The position numbers and the translations under genes are program-made. The notes beneath the pieces are model-generated. The model was not told where the DNA came from, did no database searches, and saw only the letters and a program-made list of their open reading frames with translations. 64,000 bases of DNA from Chondrus crispus (Eukaryota; Rhodophyta; Florideophyceae; Gigartinales; Gigartinaceae): assembly GCF_000350225.1 (NCBI RefSeq), contig NW_005179165.1, positions 1 through 64,000 of the forward strand, read 5' to 3'. Below, piece by piece: positions 9,101 through 18,248 of the stretch. How positions within the stretch are numbered: the first letter of the stretch is position 1; every line of letters starts with the position of its first letter.

Positions 9101-10265
9101 TCATCCAGATTTTGTCTACCGTCTTTTTCGAGCCATCTATGGTTTGAAGCAAGCCTCGAGAGCATGGCACATGCTTTGTGATACCTTTTTGAAGTCAATT
9201 GGATGTGTTCAGTCGGATGCAGACAAGAGCCTGTACCAGCTGGTGCTCAAAGGAGACAAAGTGTTCATCCTCGTCTACGTTGACGATATGCTACTCGCCG
9301 GACGGAGCATGGAAGTTTTGAGAGAAGTAGCTGAGATTATTGGCAACCGCTTCGCAATTCGCATAGAAAAGAAAGTCACTAAGTTTCTCGGTATCGTCAT
9401 TGACCGATACAGCGAAAAGGGGGAGACCCATATCCACAGTGCAGCTATGATTACACACATGCTTGAAACTTTCAACATGACGACTTGCAGGAGTGTATCT
9501 AACCCCCTTGCTCCCGGTACAGTGCTGAATACAGCACAACGCAAACAGGATTCTTACAGCGAGGGCATGGACCAAAAGCCTTATCGCCAACTTGTTGGCT
9601 CGCTACTGTACTTGGCGAACACCACACGTCCCGACATCGCGTTCTCCACAAGTCTTCTCTCAAGGTTCCTGGAGAGACCTTCCTCTCAACACTGGGAAGC
9701 AGCAAAGCGCGTCTTGCGCTATCTTTCGGGGACAAAAACCCTCGGCATCCGGTTCAGCCTGAACAACAAGGCCGGGCTACACGGGTACACCGACTCAGAT
9801 TTTGCTGCTGACAAGGAGACACGGCGCAGCGTTAGTGGATTCGCATTCAAGTTTGCTGGCGGATCCATCAGCTGGAGAAGTAAAAAGCAGGAGGCTACCG
9901 CCCAGTCGACCCTGGAAGCAGAGTTTGTAGCTATGTCGTACGCAGCGCGCGAAGCAGTGTGGCTCCGTCGGTTGTTCAGGGAATGCTTTCCGTCCAACAC
10001 TACGTTACCAGCTACAGTAGTGTTTGGGGACAACGAGGGAGCCATGAACCTCGCTTACAATGACGTGGTGAACGAAAGGTCCAAGCACATCGCCGTCAAG
10101 TACTTCTTCTCGAAGGAGAAGGTCAAAGATGGCACCATCGTCTTCAACTACATCCAGACATCCGAAAATGCCGCTGACATCTTCACTAAGATATTGTGCG
10201 TCGCTACCCACACGGAAATGGCCCACAAGTTAGGTATGAGTCATAGTTACACATCACAGCAATAG
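6189..10265 (+). CDS. Copia-2 Gag-Pol polyprotein, apparently intact
   Basis: This single ORF has 1358 codons, full length for Ty1/copia. UBN2-type Gag occupies residues 1-200. The CCHC zinc knuckle is C214-C217-H222-C227. The aspartic protease motif is YIDSGASAH (D303). The integrase has an HHCC module (H444, H449, C476, C479) and a D508, D576, E612 catalytic triad (HTDLVGPF, SDNGTEF, NGKAER). The reverse transcriptase has AAFLNG and the catalytic VYVDDMLLAG (about 1030-1033). RNase H has YTDSDFAAD and STLEAEFVA. No stops or frameshifts were seen, so the element could still encode all its proteins. The start codon follows a 182-base leader after the LTR. Gag and Pol share one frame, so no frameshift signal is needed. 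Confidence 0.93.
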   Translation: MDSIREGTVDTSSYRIASLTSENYYLWAHKMEFILRAKGLWNIVAGTERPPTEEGDLAKYERRKDLALTTIVLTIDDSISASVITLRDANKVWTTLRTMFSTVSEARVDAYLSQYQNARMESGEKVLQFSNRLNEFENKLAAIGHSLTESEKKRALLRGLDEHFAIPAGVIKATAKCYHDALAYLVACEVEHEVESLSGAGTSTTALTTREGTCEFCRKIGHSKQDCFFNPNSPSYRPQLAKKRIDRRRNRGQPRNQTPRRKSYHQKRPGDSDSAYVDISLATTKDHTKTNLSGTLREKWYIDSGASAHMYNDTALFETLEKSTQKHCVSVGTGNPAEVIGTGSVLCTTTVSGTTTTVRFTDVLCVPTLVCNLISVSRMRKAKLKTTFDSDSNGDGMCQVTTRDGKVEYLHGIESTSAGLYEAVLKPTAKSSDAVLAVSQEQWHERLGHASESTMKKSLSLVRGVQLQDVKDLLSCESCRVSKSTRAPRPLREESRKTTKPLDLVHTDLVGPFRTSSLGGCRYFMPLYDDASAFSLIRFLKSKTEAGAALKSMIMELENLKTGSCRTSLVRRVRSDNGTEFMSRNLKQWLSNRGITQEFTAPYSPESNGKAERLNRTLLDMSRTMMVAAEDLPHKNRMWAEAVNFSNYLRNRMFTSAGHCQDMTPFECVTGQKPHLAHIRKFGSKAYAHIPKAKRRGKFEPRADSGYCVGVGCGNGYRIFLPQLHAVVISRDVQFDETKSTVPPAADVGPAEQHCDIEEMLDSDKPQLIPPVLNPVPTPTTTDTVPHESTMDLTYVPTLRRSSRTVRTPRKYSPEDSAMVLALVHHMGNEDPHVPLTYRQAVDCSESEKWKAAMDEEISQLNKNTWKLVPLPPGKKAVRSKWVYLNKTDAQQRVTRQRARLVAKGFTQRYGIDYDEVFSPVAKYSTVRFVLAMATQEQLELLQLDVKAAFLNGELKEEIYMEQPVGYCNPDHPDFVYRLFRAIYGLKQASRAWHMLCDTFLKSIGCVQSDADKSLYQLVLKGDKVFILVYVDDMLLAGRSMEVLREVAEIIGNRFAIRIEKKVTKFLGIVIDRYSEKGETHIHSAAMITHMLETFNMTTCRSVSNPLAPGTVLNTAQRKQDSYSEGMDQKPYRQLVGSLLYLANTTRPDIAFSTSLLSRFLERPSSQHWEAAKRVLRYLSGTKTLGIRFSLNNKAGLHGYTDSDFAADKETRRSVSGFAFKFAGGSISWRSKKQEATAQSTLEAEFVAMSYAAREAVWLRRLFRECFPSNTTLPATVVFGDNEGAMNLAYNDVVNERSKHIAVKYFFSKEKVKDGTIVFNYIQTSENAADIFTKILCVATHTEMAHKLGMSHSYTSQQ

Positions 10266-10288
10266 TGGGATGCAAGGTTGAGGGGGAG

Positions 10289-10712
10289 TGTTGAATTCGG
10301 CACCAGTATCAACCTTGATCCGCCACAGGGTTGGTACTGTAATGGACCGATGGGCAATTTGTGGGTTCTGAAATCGGACCCAAAAATAGAACCATTGAAT
10401 ACGGACTCGAAATCAAGGTCCCCGAAATTCGGTGGTCCACGCACGCGCGAGCATTTGCGTCCACGCCGGATCCCCAGAGAGCTAACATGTGCTGCACCCG
10501 ATAGCGGGTTAGTCGCCTCGTAGCCATACGGATGGTATTACTGTAATACGGCAAGTATTAGACCAATTACGGGTACTCTTGTCACATAGCACGTAATGTA
10601 GGGCTGCGAGAAACCTGTGAACTTAAGCACAAAGATCCGAGCAACGACAGCACAAAAACTACAGAACACAAAAACGAGTAAACCACGACGACATCTTCCG
10701 TGAGTTTTATCA
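10289..10712 (+). repeat. 3' LTR of copia-2 (full length)
   Basis: The 424-bp LTR starts TGTTGAATTCGGC after the polypurine tract (10275-10288) and ends GAGTTTTATCA. It is followed directly by C/T-rich repeat DNA without a target duplication. Confidence 0.85.
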
Positions 10713-11191
10713 CACCGCCTCTGCCCTCCCCGCTACCTCTGCTCTCTGCTTTCCGCACCACTTCTCCTCTCCGCCCTACCTCACCATGTTGATCCCGAGG
10801 AAAGAGGGCGGAGAGGGCGGAGCTACCCCAGAAGTCGGATCGCCGGACGGATCGCGGAAAAAATGGAGATGGCAGGGACGGCAGGGATGGTGGGAGATTA
10901 CAGAGAATGGGAATTCGTGGCAAACAATGCAAAGGGGCAAAATGTCGGCAAAAAATATATACAGTATGTCGTAAGTGCATGTATCCAGGGCGCGTGTTGT
11001 CGACGTGGACACGTTTCACTTCCGGATCTCGAGCTCCTGGCGCGGTTGAGATTGCGGAATCACAGCCATGTAAAATTTACTGTACCGGTACTGTGCGCGT
11101 GCAAAGCTGAAGGTAAATTACTACCTGCAGTACTGTAACCTTTTTCTCGACCTTTAATGTTTAAAAACAAAGTGCACCATGGTGCGGTGAG

Positions 11192-11344
11192 CGTCATGAG
11201 AGCCATACGTGCACACGTAGCACACGCACGACAGCGCAATTAGATCATCTTTACTCACCGCCGTCTCACTGATCCCTCCCATTCCCTTATAAGGTAGAGA
11301 CACGATAGGCATCAGTAAACGGAAGGCATCGATCTTGCACCACA
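11192..11344 (+). repeat. Solo LTR of the copia-1 family
   Basis: These 153 bp match the copia-1 LTR, with the first base changed (CGTCATG for TGTCATG) and a few substitutions. They are flanked by the 5-bp target duplication GTGAG (11187-11191 and 11345-11349). The site is the conserved GGTGAGCGATCATCGCTCAC palindromic tail of the 1.36-kb unit. A solo LTR arises by recombination between the LTRs of a full element. Confidence 0.88.
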
Positions 11345-11417
11345 GTGAGCGATCATCGCTCACACTTTCAAATTATATACCTAATGTTGATTGCGAGGAC
11401 AAATGCATACCTATAAA

Positions 11418-11500
11418 CAACACCACGGCACCCACCAGCCCCGTCGCCCCCGTACTAAGTCCGCGCACGCGCGTAGAGGCCCTTGTAAGCGCTCCGGCCA
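11418..11500 (+). other. Copia-1 leader patch inside a repeat unit
   Basis: These 83 bp derive from the untranslated leader of copia-1 (541-652, less one copy of the 29-bp tandem repeat at 550-607). They replace 86 bp of the repeat unit, from after CCTATAAA to before GGTGAAGTTGCC. The replaced stretch contains the A box, so this unit keeps only the B-box half of the tRNA-like segment. Confidence 0.75.
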
Positions 11501-12826
11501 GGTGAAGTTGCCACTTTGCGCCTGCGAGGCCCTGGGTTCGATTCCCACCGGCACCTAACCAAGGTGGCCCGAAGCAATTCGTAGCTTACCTAGTTACTTC
11601 CTAGTTACTTAGTTACTTCCTTTTTTTTACTTTCTTCCTCCTTTTTTTTACTTTCTTCCTACTTTCTTCCTACTTTCTTCCTACTTCTTTCTGCTTTCTT
11701 TCTGTTCTCTTTCTGCTTTCTTTCTATTGCCTTTTTATTGTATTTCTATTGTATTTCTATTGTTCTTCCTCTCCTCACCAACCTCGTCTCGTCTATGCTC
11801 ATCTCCCTTTCGAACGAGTTCAAACGCGCACGGGTCTTAGCTAGAAACCTTTTTATTTCTCCTCTCGGTAAACATATTCCTTTTACACATTCCGCAACAA
11901 ATCCTCAACAACTAAGCCTTTCGCCCTTGAAACGTCTTCCCGCTTCCGTTCCTCCAACCCATCATCCCTCTGACTTCTGCTCCCTCTGTGCCACCTCTTT
12001 TCGCCGCGCCACGTCATGTCTACACGCCTCTGCCATCGCCCTCCGCGCCACTTCTTCCCTCCGCCCTACCTCGTGTCTACGCCCAGCCTCTGCCCTCCCC
12101 CCACTTCTTCTCTGCCCTCCCCTCCGCTTCTGTCTGCCCTCCCCTTCTCGCGACCTCGTGTCTACGCACCGCGTCTGCCCTCCCCCTCCCACTTCTGCCC
12201 TCCCCTCCTCGCGATCTCGTGTCTACACACCGCCTCTGCCCTCCCCGCTACCTCTGCTCTCTGCTTTCCGCACCACTTCTCCTCTCCGCCCTACCTCACC
12301 ATGTTGATCCCGAGGAAAGAGGGCGGAGAGGGCGGAGCTACCCCAGAAGTCGGATCGCCGGACGGATCGCGGAAAAAATGGAGATGGCAGGGACGGCAGG
12401 GATGGTGGGAGATTACAGAGAATGGGAATTCGTGGCAAACAATGCAAAGGGGCAAAATGTCGGCAAAAAATATATACAGTATGTCGTAAGTGCATGTATC
12501 CAGGGCGCGTGTTGTCGACGTGGACACGTTTCACTTCCGGATCTCGAGCTCCTGGCGCGGTTGAGATTGCGGAATCACAGCCATGTAAAATTTACTGTAC
12601 CGGTACTGTGCGCGTGCAAAGCTGAAGGTAAATTACTACCTGCAGTACTGTAACCTTTTTCTCGACCTTTAATGTTTAAAAACAAAGTGCACCATGGTGC
12701 GGTGAGCGATCATCGCTCACACTTTCAAATTATATACCTAATGTTGATTGCGAGGACAAATGCATACCTATAAATACTGTTGCTGTCCACACTCTGTCGC
12801 CGCAGAGTCCGCTGTTTGGGAGATGG

Positions 12827-12904
12827 GAGTTCGTGGCAGAGTGGTTAACCAGTTACTGGAGGTGAAGTTGCCACTTTGCGCCTGCGAGGCCCTGGGTTCG
12901 ATTC
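12827..12904 (+). other. tRNA-like segment, B box split by gypsy insertion
   Basis: The A box TGGCAGAGTGG lies at 12834-12844. The B box starts at 12895 and runs as GGTTCGATTC up to 12904, where the LTR of the Ty3/gypsy element begins. The missing part of the unit resumes at 18249 after the element, with ATTC duplicated on both sides. Confidence 0.65.
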
Positions 12905-13164
12905 TGTAGCACGAAGTACCGTGCTTCCGACCTATGGCCAGGGCCGAGCACAGCGGCATAGCGGATATAATCCGCATTGGGATGTTCCCTTTTCTAGTTG
13001 TTACCATTTCTAGTGTATTTCCTTTTTTAGAATCCTCACCCGGGACTCCGGGTGAGTCCGCCATTACGTGGCCCTTTCGCTCTAGCATTTAAGACCGAAC
13101 CACTCTCAATAAACTGAGAGGGCATCGCACAGAACATGACACTCAAGACCGAGTGCAGGCAATA
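12905..13164 (+). repeat. 5' LTR of gypsy element
   Basis: The 260-bp LTR begins TGTAGCACGAAG. It contains a CACCCGGGACTCCGGGTG inverted repeat, a TTTAAG TATA-like site and AATAAA (polyadenylation-like). It ends GCAGGCAATA. Confidence 0.9.
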
Positions 13165-13199
13165 GTGATCACTAGCCAGTTATTGCGAGAGCTCTAACC

Positions 13200-16100
13200 A
13201 TGACTAACAATGGAGAGAGCGTGGTCGGACCGCCGGTGTTTGTACCACAGCGCCATCCCGAACTCACGCAACTCGGGAGAAGGACAATTCACACTTTTTT
13301 ACAAGAGCGTGAACGTTACGTGCGCCGCGTGAGCGATGCACGTTCACAAGGAAGCACATTCGAACCTGTCGCGCTTGTGGCTTCCGTGGATATTGACCTA
13401 CTGCAGTCGTTGATTGACTTGGACACATTTCAGGATGTGACAGATGTAAAGGAACTGAGCGACGAATGCTTGCTCCAATGGCTCACAGAACAAGATCAGG
13501 GTACGTTGGAATCCTTTACTCTGGAACAATTGGAAATCATTGTGAAAAAGACATTGCGCATGAGAGTTACCGAACCGGATCCAAAGCTCCGTGTGCTCGC
13601 ATTGTTCACGGACTACAAAACATTGCTTCGCCAGAGAAAAATTGAGGATCTCATTGAAGCAAACCCGAAGGTTGCTGTAAGACATATCTGTAGTGTACTA
13701 CGTCCACCTACACTCCGCAGAAGAATTGAAAATGACCTGGCTTTGCACAAGGCTAACCTAAAGAAAGACTGGAAAGGGTTTTTTCGACATGTTATTAGCA
13801 AAGCTGTGGCATGCGACGAATTTGTCTCTGCACATGAGAAATTCGACGATTCCTCGCACCGTGTTTCACGACATGAACAACGATCAACAGACAGTTCTTC
13901 TCGTGATAAAATTCACGTAAGGATTCCTACAGTCTCTCAGATGACACGCGGAGCCCCTGTAGCTTCGACTGGAGGCACGTCCAGCAAAGCTACTGCAGAT
14001 CCAGTTCCTCTTTGTCTGAACAAGTCCAAATGTGGCGGGAGAAGACATCTCATGAAACACTGTGACAAGTCTTCAGAAAGCGAGAAACGCGAACTCCTCA
14101 GAGAGCACTGGAAGGGATTACGGACCCACAATATAAACCGGGTACGATTTCCTATCCCTGCTGATTCCGAGTCTGTCGACACATTCCCTACGTTGCGTCC
14201 AGACGGGCGTATCGAAGGCAAACTAGCGGACCAGGTTAACGTGGTTATATCTGGTGACTATGGGTGCGATCACGCCGCACTCTGTGATGAACATCTGCAA
14301 ATGTTAGCTGCCGCAAACATTTTTGTTCCCATTCTGCCGCTGCAAGAAACTATCACTATGAACCTTGCAGTCCAGGGCTCTGATGTCGCCTTTACAGTAA
14401 CTGCGAAGCGTAAGGCGCGTGTGTCCACAACATTGGTGACCTTGGAAGGCCCTCTGCGTCTGCGCAATGTAGAGTATCTGGTACTCGAAGAACGTATGCC
14501 CGAGGTTTTGCTTTCACGGCCGATACTCGTGTCCCTCGGTTTTGACTTGGATGCGCATCTCGCGCGAGTTCGTTCGCAATTTGATGATGTAGACCTTTCT
14601 GGTGTTGGATTTGAGCCACGTACGACTCCACAGCCGCAAGGAAGCGCTGGCAGATTGGCTCGTGTAGTCTTGCGACTTGATCAACTTCAGGACGAGCCCC
14701 GGTTTGTCGACGATAGCGACGACGGGTCACTCCCATCGTCAAAAGAGAACCAGGGGCAAAGTACCGACAGCGCTACATTTGCAGAAGACCGCAGCTGGGA
14801 CAACTCTCCGATGGAAATTGGGCATCACTCGAGCACGGATGTAGTACCTTACCTACACCAGATGTTACAACAGTCAATCAATAATGGATTGCCGGGAAAG
14901 CTTCACGACCGCATGCGGGCTATGCTTTTCGACTATGAAGACATATTCAGACTCAAACTGGGATCCGATCTACCTGTGAAAATCCCACCCATGAACATCC
15001 GCCTACAACCTGGTGCCGAACCAGTTCGGGTGAAGCTTCGGCGTTACGCACCACCACAGGCAGACTTCCTCAAAAGAAAGGTCGCAGAGTTGGAAGCGTT
15101 GGGGTTGGTTCGACGAAACCCCGAGAGTGCGTGGGCATGTGCACCACTGATTGTCCCCAAGAAAGGTCCGGAAGCTTACCGGTTCACCACGGATTTGCGC
15201 CCTGTCAACAAGGTTACACTTCCTCACGCATGGCCCATGCCGGATCTCGAATCAGTGCTAGGACAGCTTGCAGGGAAGCAGTGTTTTGCCACTGTTGACC
15301 TGTGCCAAGGTTATTGGCAACTACCGCTAGCGGAGGCTTCCCAGGAATGTCAGAGCTTTATTACTCCCCAGGGAGTGTACACACCCACAAGGGTAATGCA
15401 CGGACAACGCAATGCTGTTTCTTTCTGTCAGAGCTCTGTACAGCGCATATGTCGCCCTATAATTGACTCGCTGCTCTTATGGCTTGACGATTTGCTCTTT
15501 TTTGCGACACACGCCGAAGGTTTGCTTCAAGTACTTGAGCAGTTTTTTGACATCTGTCGTCAATTCAACCTGAAGTTGCATGCAAGTAAGTGTAACTTTT
15601 TCCTCAAGGAGGTTCGTTGGTGTGGCCGTATCATTACGGGATCCGGAGTCAAACTGGACCCCACACGACTACAGGCATTACTCGAAATGCCCCCGCCCAC
15701 AATGGGTGATCACTTACAACAATTTGTTTGTGCAGCAAATTGGATGAGATCATCCATGCCGCAGTTCACCACCATTGTGGCACCGCTGGCCGAGCTTCTG
15801 GAACAGGTCTACCAGAAAGCAGGCCGCCGCACCAAGAAGAGCGTGTCTCGAATCAAGCTGGATGTGGTAGGCTGGGACTGTACACATCTTGCTGCATTCA
15901 ACGCTGTCAAAACGGCATTGGCGCAGGCAGTGACCCTCGCCCATCCGTGCCCTAATAAGGTTTCATGCCTGTTCACTGATGCCAGTGAGCGACACTGGTC
16001 TGGAATTTTGTCACAAATTCCTCAGGAGGACGTGGACAAACCTTTCCAAGAACAAAGGCATGAGCCGTTAGCTTTCCTTTCAGGATCGTTCAAAGGAGCT

Positions 16101-17993
16101 AGCAGCCGGTGGTCTACAGCCGAAAAAGAGGCCTCCGCTATTGTCAACAGTGTAGAGCGCCTAGACTACCTACTGCTCCGGCCATCTGGTTTCCAACTCT
16201 TTACGGATCATAGCAACCTGGTCTTTATCTATAATCCCGAGAAATCTGGACTCCGCCTTAACAAAGCGGTGTACAACAAAGTGCAGCGCTGGGGTATCCT
16301 ACTGTGTCATTTCGATTACACCATCGTACACATCGCCGGGGACGACAATTGCTGGGCTGACCTTCTCTCCAGATGGGGCGCGAGTAACCAAGACTCATTG
16401 GCTACGCGCGAATTCGAGAGGAAGCATGTGCGACTCGCTGCTCTGTTCAAAGGGCCTATTGCTCCCGAATACGATCCGGACTTCGTTTGGCCCACTGCAG
16501 CGGACATTTCGAGCGCTCAAACCACTATTTCTTCGGAGGAGCGAGCGGAACACAACTTGCAGGAGGCAGACGGTATATTCAAATTAAGAAATGATTCCAT
16601 ATACATCCCTGCCGATGCACACCATCTCCAGCTTCGTATTTGTGTCGTTGGCCACTGTGGCCGTGGTGGTCACCGCGGGTCCGAGAGTACTGTATCGGCA
16701 ATCAAAGAATACTGCTATTGGATGACTATGGATGACGATGTAGCTGCCTTCTGTGCCTCATGCTTGCATTGTGCATCAACAATTGGAGGGCTCCGGGTGC
16801 CCCGACCGATGGGTCATGCTCTCCATGCCGATAAACCGAACGAGCTCATCCATTTCGACTTCCTTTTCATGGGCGAAAGCGTTTCAGGGGAGGCGTACGT
16901 ACTTATTATCAAAGATGACGCGAGCTCTTACACCTGGCTCCAGGCATCCATAGATGCTGACAGCTCATCCGCAGTATCCGCTGTCCTCAAATGGTTCTCA
17001 TGTTTCGGAGTGGTATCGACATGGATATCTGACCGGGGCAGCCATTTCAAAAACAAGCTGATGCATGCAGTGAACCGTGCGCTCCACTCTCACCACCACT
17101 TCACCGCGCCCAACACTCCGCAAGCTAACGGCACTGTGGAGAGGGTCTGTAGAGAAGTGCTGCGTTGTTGCAGGGCGCTATTATCAGAGTTTCGACTACA
17201 GGAAAAGGAATGGCCGCTCGTCTTGCCGATTGTCCAGTCCGTTCTGAATCACACACAGCGCGCCGGCCTGGAAAACCATGCACCCATAACACTGTTTACT
17301 GGGCTGCCGGCTGACAATCCTCTACGTTTAATCGTCCCACCCTCCGCGTCGGTCCCCAAGGCGTTGGATGAGATCAGAACCCTGCGTAAGATGCACGTGG
17401 ATAATTTACTACATTCACTACAAGACATGCACAAGAAGGTGAGCTGGCGACGTAGTGCAACTAGAGAGGCTGCAGTCCAAAGACACAATGCCAAGACACA
17501 CGTCCAGCCAGTCAACTTCTCAGTCGGAGATTATGTTTTGGTGGCGAAACGTGTTGGAAAAGACGGACACAAACTACAAGTACAGTGGAGAGGACCCCAG
17601 CGTGTCATCCGAGCCGAGTCGGATTTGGTATTCGAATGTCAGGACCTGCTGAGTGAACGTTGCGCGCTTGTCCACGCCAACCGGTTGAAATTCTATATGG
17701 ACTCCCAGCTCAATGTCACGCAGCAACTCTTGGATACCATCCAACACAATGATCCCCACTACAACGTAGTCACCAAATTACTGGATCTAAGATATCAGCC
17801 GAGCTCAAAGCTGTACGAAGTGCAGGCAAAGTGGAGAGGATTTGATGAGGAAGACCCAACCTGGGAACCCCTTGCAGTTATGAACGAGGACATACCGGCC
17901 ATGCTCTCGCGTTTTCTTGATGAATTTCCTAATCAGACAAAAGCAGAACGTGCACGACGCTCGTTGACTCGCACTAGAAAGGGGGAAGTGTAG
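13200..17993 (+). CDS. Gypsy Gag-Pol polyprotein with C-terminal chromodomain
   Basis: The ORF is 1597 codons; its last codons overlap the 3' LTR by 5 bases. Gag is residues about 1-300, with a degenerate Cys/His knuckle (C272, C278, H287, C288 region). A retropepsin-like region at about 343-450 has SGDYG where DTG or DSG is expected. The RT is at about 600-800, and its catalytic box reads WLDDLLF (D763-D764) instead of YxDD. RNase H has LFTDAS (D927), E975 and D1003. The integrase has an HHCC module (about 1141-1191) and catalytic D1220, D1278 (SDRGSHF) and E1314 (NGTVER). A chromodomain (about 1521-1575, VQAKWRGFDEEDPTWEP) ends the protein. Chromodomains tether integration to modified histones in chromoviruses. 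No breaks were seen. Confidence 0.93.
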   Translation: MTNNGESVVGPPVFVPQRHPELTQLGRRTIHTFLQERERYVRRVSDARSQGSTFEPVALVASVDIDLLQSLIDLDTFQDVTDVKELSDECLLQWLTEQDQGTLESFTLEQLEIIVKKTLRMRVTEPDPKLRVLALFTDYKTLLRQRKIEDLIEANPKVAVRHICSVLRPPTLRRRIENDLALHKANLKKDWKGFFRHVISKAVACDEFVSAHEKFDDSSHRVSRHEQRSTDSSSRDKIHVRIPTVSQMTRGAPVASTGGTSSKATADPVPLCLNKSKCGGRRHLMKHCDKSSESEKRELLREHWKGLRTHNINRVRFPIPADSESVDTFPTLRPDGRIEGKLADQVNVVISGDYGCDHAALCDEHLQMLAAANIFVPILPLQETITMNLAVQGSDVAFTVTAKRKARVSTTLVTLEGPLRLRNVEYLVLEERMPEVLLSRPILVSLGFDLDAHLARVRSQFDDVDLSGVGFEPRTTPQPQGSAGRLARVVLRLDQLQDEPRFVDDSDDGSLPSSKENQGQSTDSATFAEDRSWDNSPMEIGHHSSTDVVPYLHQMLQQSINNGLPGKLHDRMRAMLFDYEDIFRLKLGSDLPVKIPPMNIRLQPGAEPVRVKLRRYAPPQADFLKRKVAELEALGLVRRNPESAWACAPLIVPKKGPEAYRFTTDLRPVNKVTLPHAWPMPDLESVLGQLAGKQCFATVDLCQGYWQLPLAEASQECQSFITPQGVYTPTRVMHGQRNAVSFCQSSVQRICRPIIDSLLLWLDDLLFFATHAEGLLQVLEQFFDICRQFNLKLHASKCNFFLKEVRWCGRIITGSGVKLDPTRLQALLEMPPPTMGDHLQQFVCAANWMRSSMPQFTTIVAPLAELLEQVYQKAGRRTKKSVSRIKLDVVGWDCTHLAAFNAVKTALAQAVTLAHPCPNKVSCLFTDASERHWSGILSQIPQEDVDKPFQEQRHEPLAFLSGSFKGASSRWSTAEKEASAIVNSVERLDYLLLRPSGFQLFTDHSNLVFIYNPEKSGLRLNKAVYNKVQRWGILLCHFDYTIVHIAGDDNCWADLLSRWGASNQDSLATREFERKHVRLAALFKGPIAPEYDPDFVWPTAADISSAQTTISSEERAEHNLQEADGIFKLRNDSIYIPADAHHLQLRICVVGHCGRGGHRGSESTVSAIKEYCYWMTMDDDVAAFCASCLHCASTIGGLRVPRPMGHALHADKPNELIHFDFLFMGESVSGEAYVLIIKDDASSYTWLQASIDADSSSAVSAVLKWFSCFGVVSTWISDRGSHFKNKLMHAVNRALHSHHHFTAPNTPQANGTVERVCREVLRCCRALLSEFRLQEKEWPLVLPIVQSVLNHTQRAGLENHAPITLFTGLPADNPLRLIVPPSASVPKALDEIRTLRKMHVDNLLHSLQDMHKKVSWRRSATREAAVQRHNAKTHVQPVNFSVGDYVLVAKRVGKDGHKLQVQWRGPQRVIRAESDLVFECQDLLSERCALVHANRLKFYMDSQLNVTQQLLDTIQHNDPHYNVVTKLLDLRYQPSSKLYEVQAKWRGFDEEDPTWEPLAVMNEDIPAMLSRFLDEFPNQTKAERARRSLTRTRKGEV

Positions 17994-18248
17994 CACGAAG
18001 TACCGTGCTTCCGACCTATGGCCAGGGCCGAGCACAGCGGCATAGCGGATATAATCCGCATTGGGATGTTCCCTTTTCTAGTTGTTACCATTTCTAGTGT
18101 ATTTCCTTTTTTAGAATCCTCACCCGGGACTCCGGGTGAGTCCGCCATTACGTGGCCCTTTCGCTCTAGCATTTAAGACCGAACCACTCTCAATAAACTG
18201 AGAGGGCATCGCACAGAACATGACACTCAAGACCGAGTGCAGGCAATA
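17989..18248 (+). repeat. 3' LTR of gypsy element
   Basis: It reads identically to 12905-13164 and is followed by the ATTC duplication and the rest of the split repeat unit. Confidence 0.9.

Larger units (their letters stand above)
5725..10712 (+). mobile_element. Ty1/copia LTR retrotransposon (copia-2), intact coding region, truncated 5' LTR
   Basis: The element lies inside the 1.36-kb array. The full 3' LTR is 10289-10712 (424 bp, TG...CA), placed directly after the polypurine tract GAGGGGGAG. The 5' LTR (5725-6006) matches only its last 282 bp, so the first 142 bp are missing. The flanks differ: on the left the A box of the tRNA-like segment, on the right the C/T-rich part of the unit, with no target duplication. 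This points to ectopic recombination or deletion after insertion. The shared LTR parts differ at one base that I could see (near 5947 and 10652). GGTTATG directly follows the 5' LTR at 6007. Confidence 0.9.
12905..18248 (+). mobile_element. Ty3/gypsy chromovirus, complete, with identical LTRs
   Basis: Two 260-bp LTRs (12905-13164 and 17989-18248) read identically, indicating recent insertion. One gag-pol ORF lies between them, and a polypurine tract (about 17976-17988) abuts the 3' LTR. The target duplication is the 4-bp ATTC (12901-12904 and 18249-18252). The LTR ends in TA rather than CA if this boundary is right. The insertion splits the B box of the tRNA-like repeat. I could not name the primer tRNA from the sequence after the 5' LTR (GTGATCACTAGCC). 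Confidence 0.93.
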
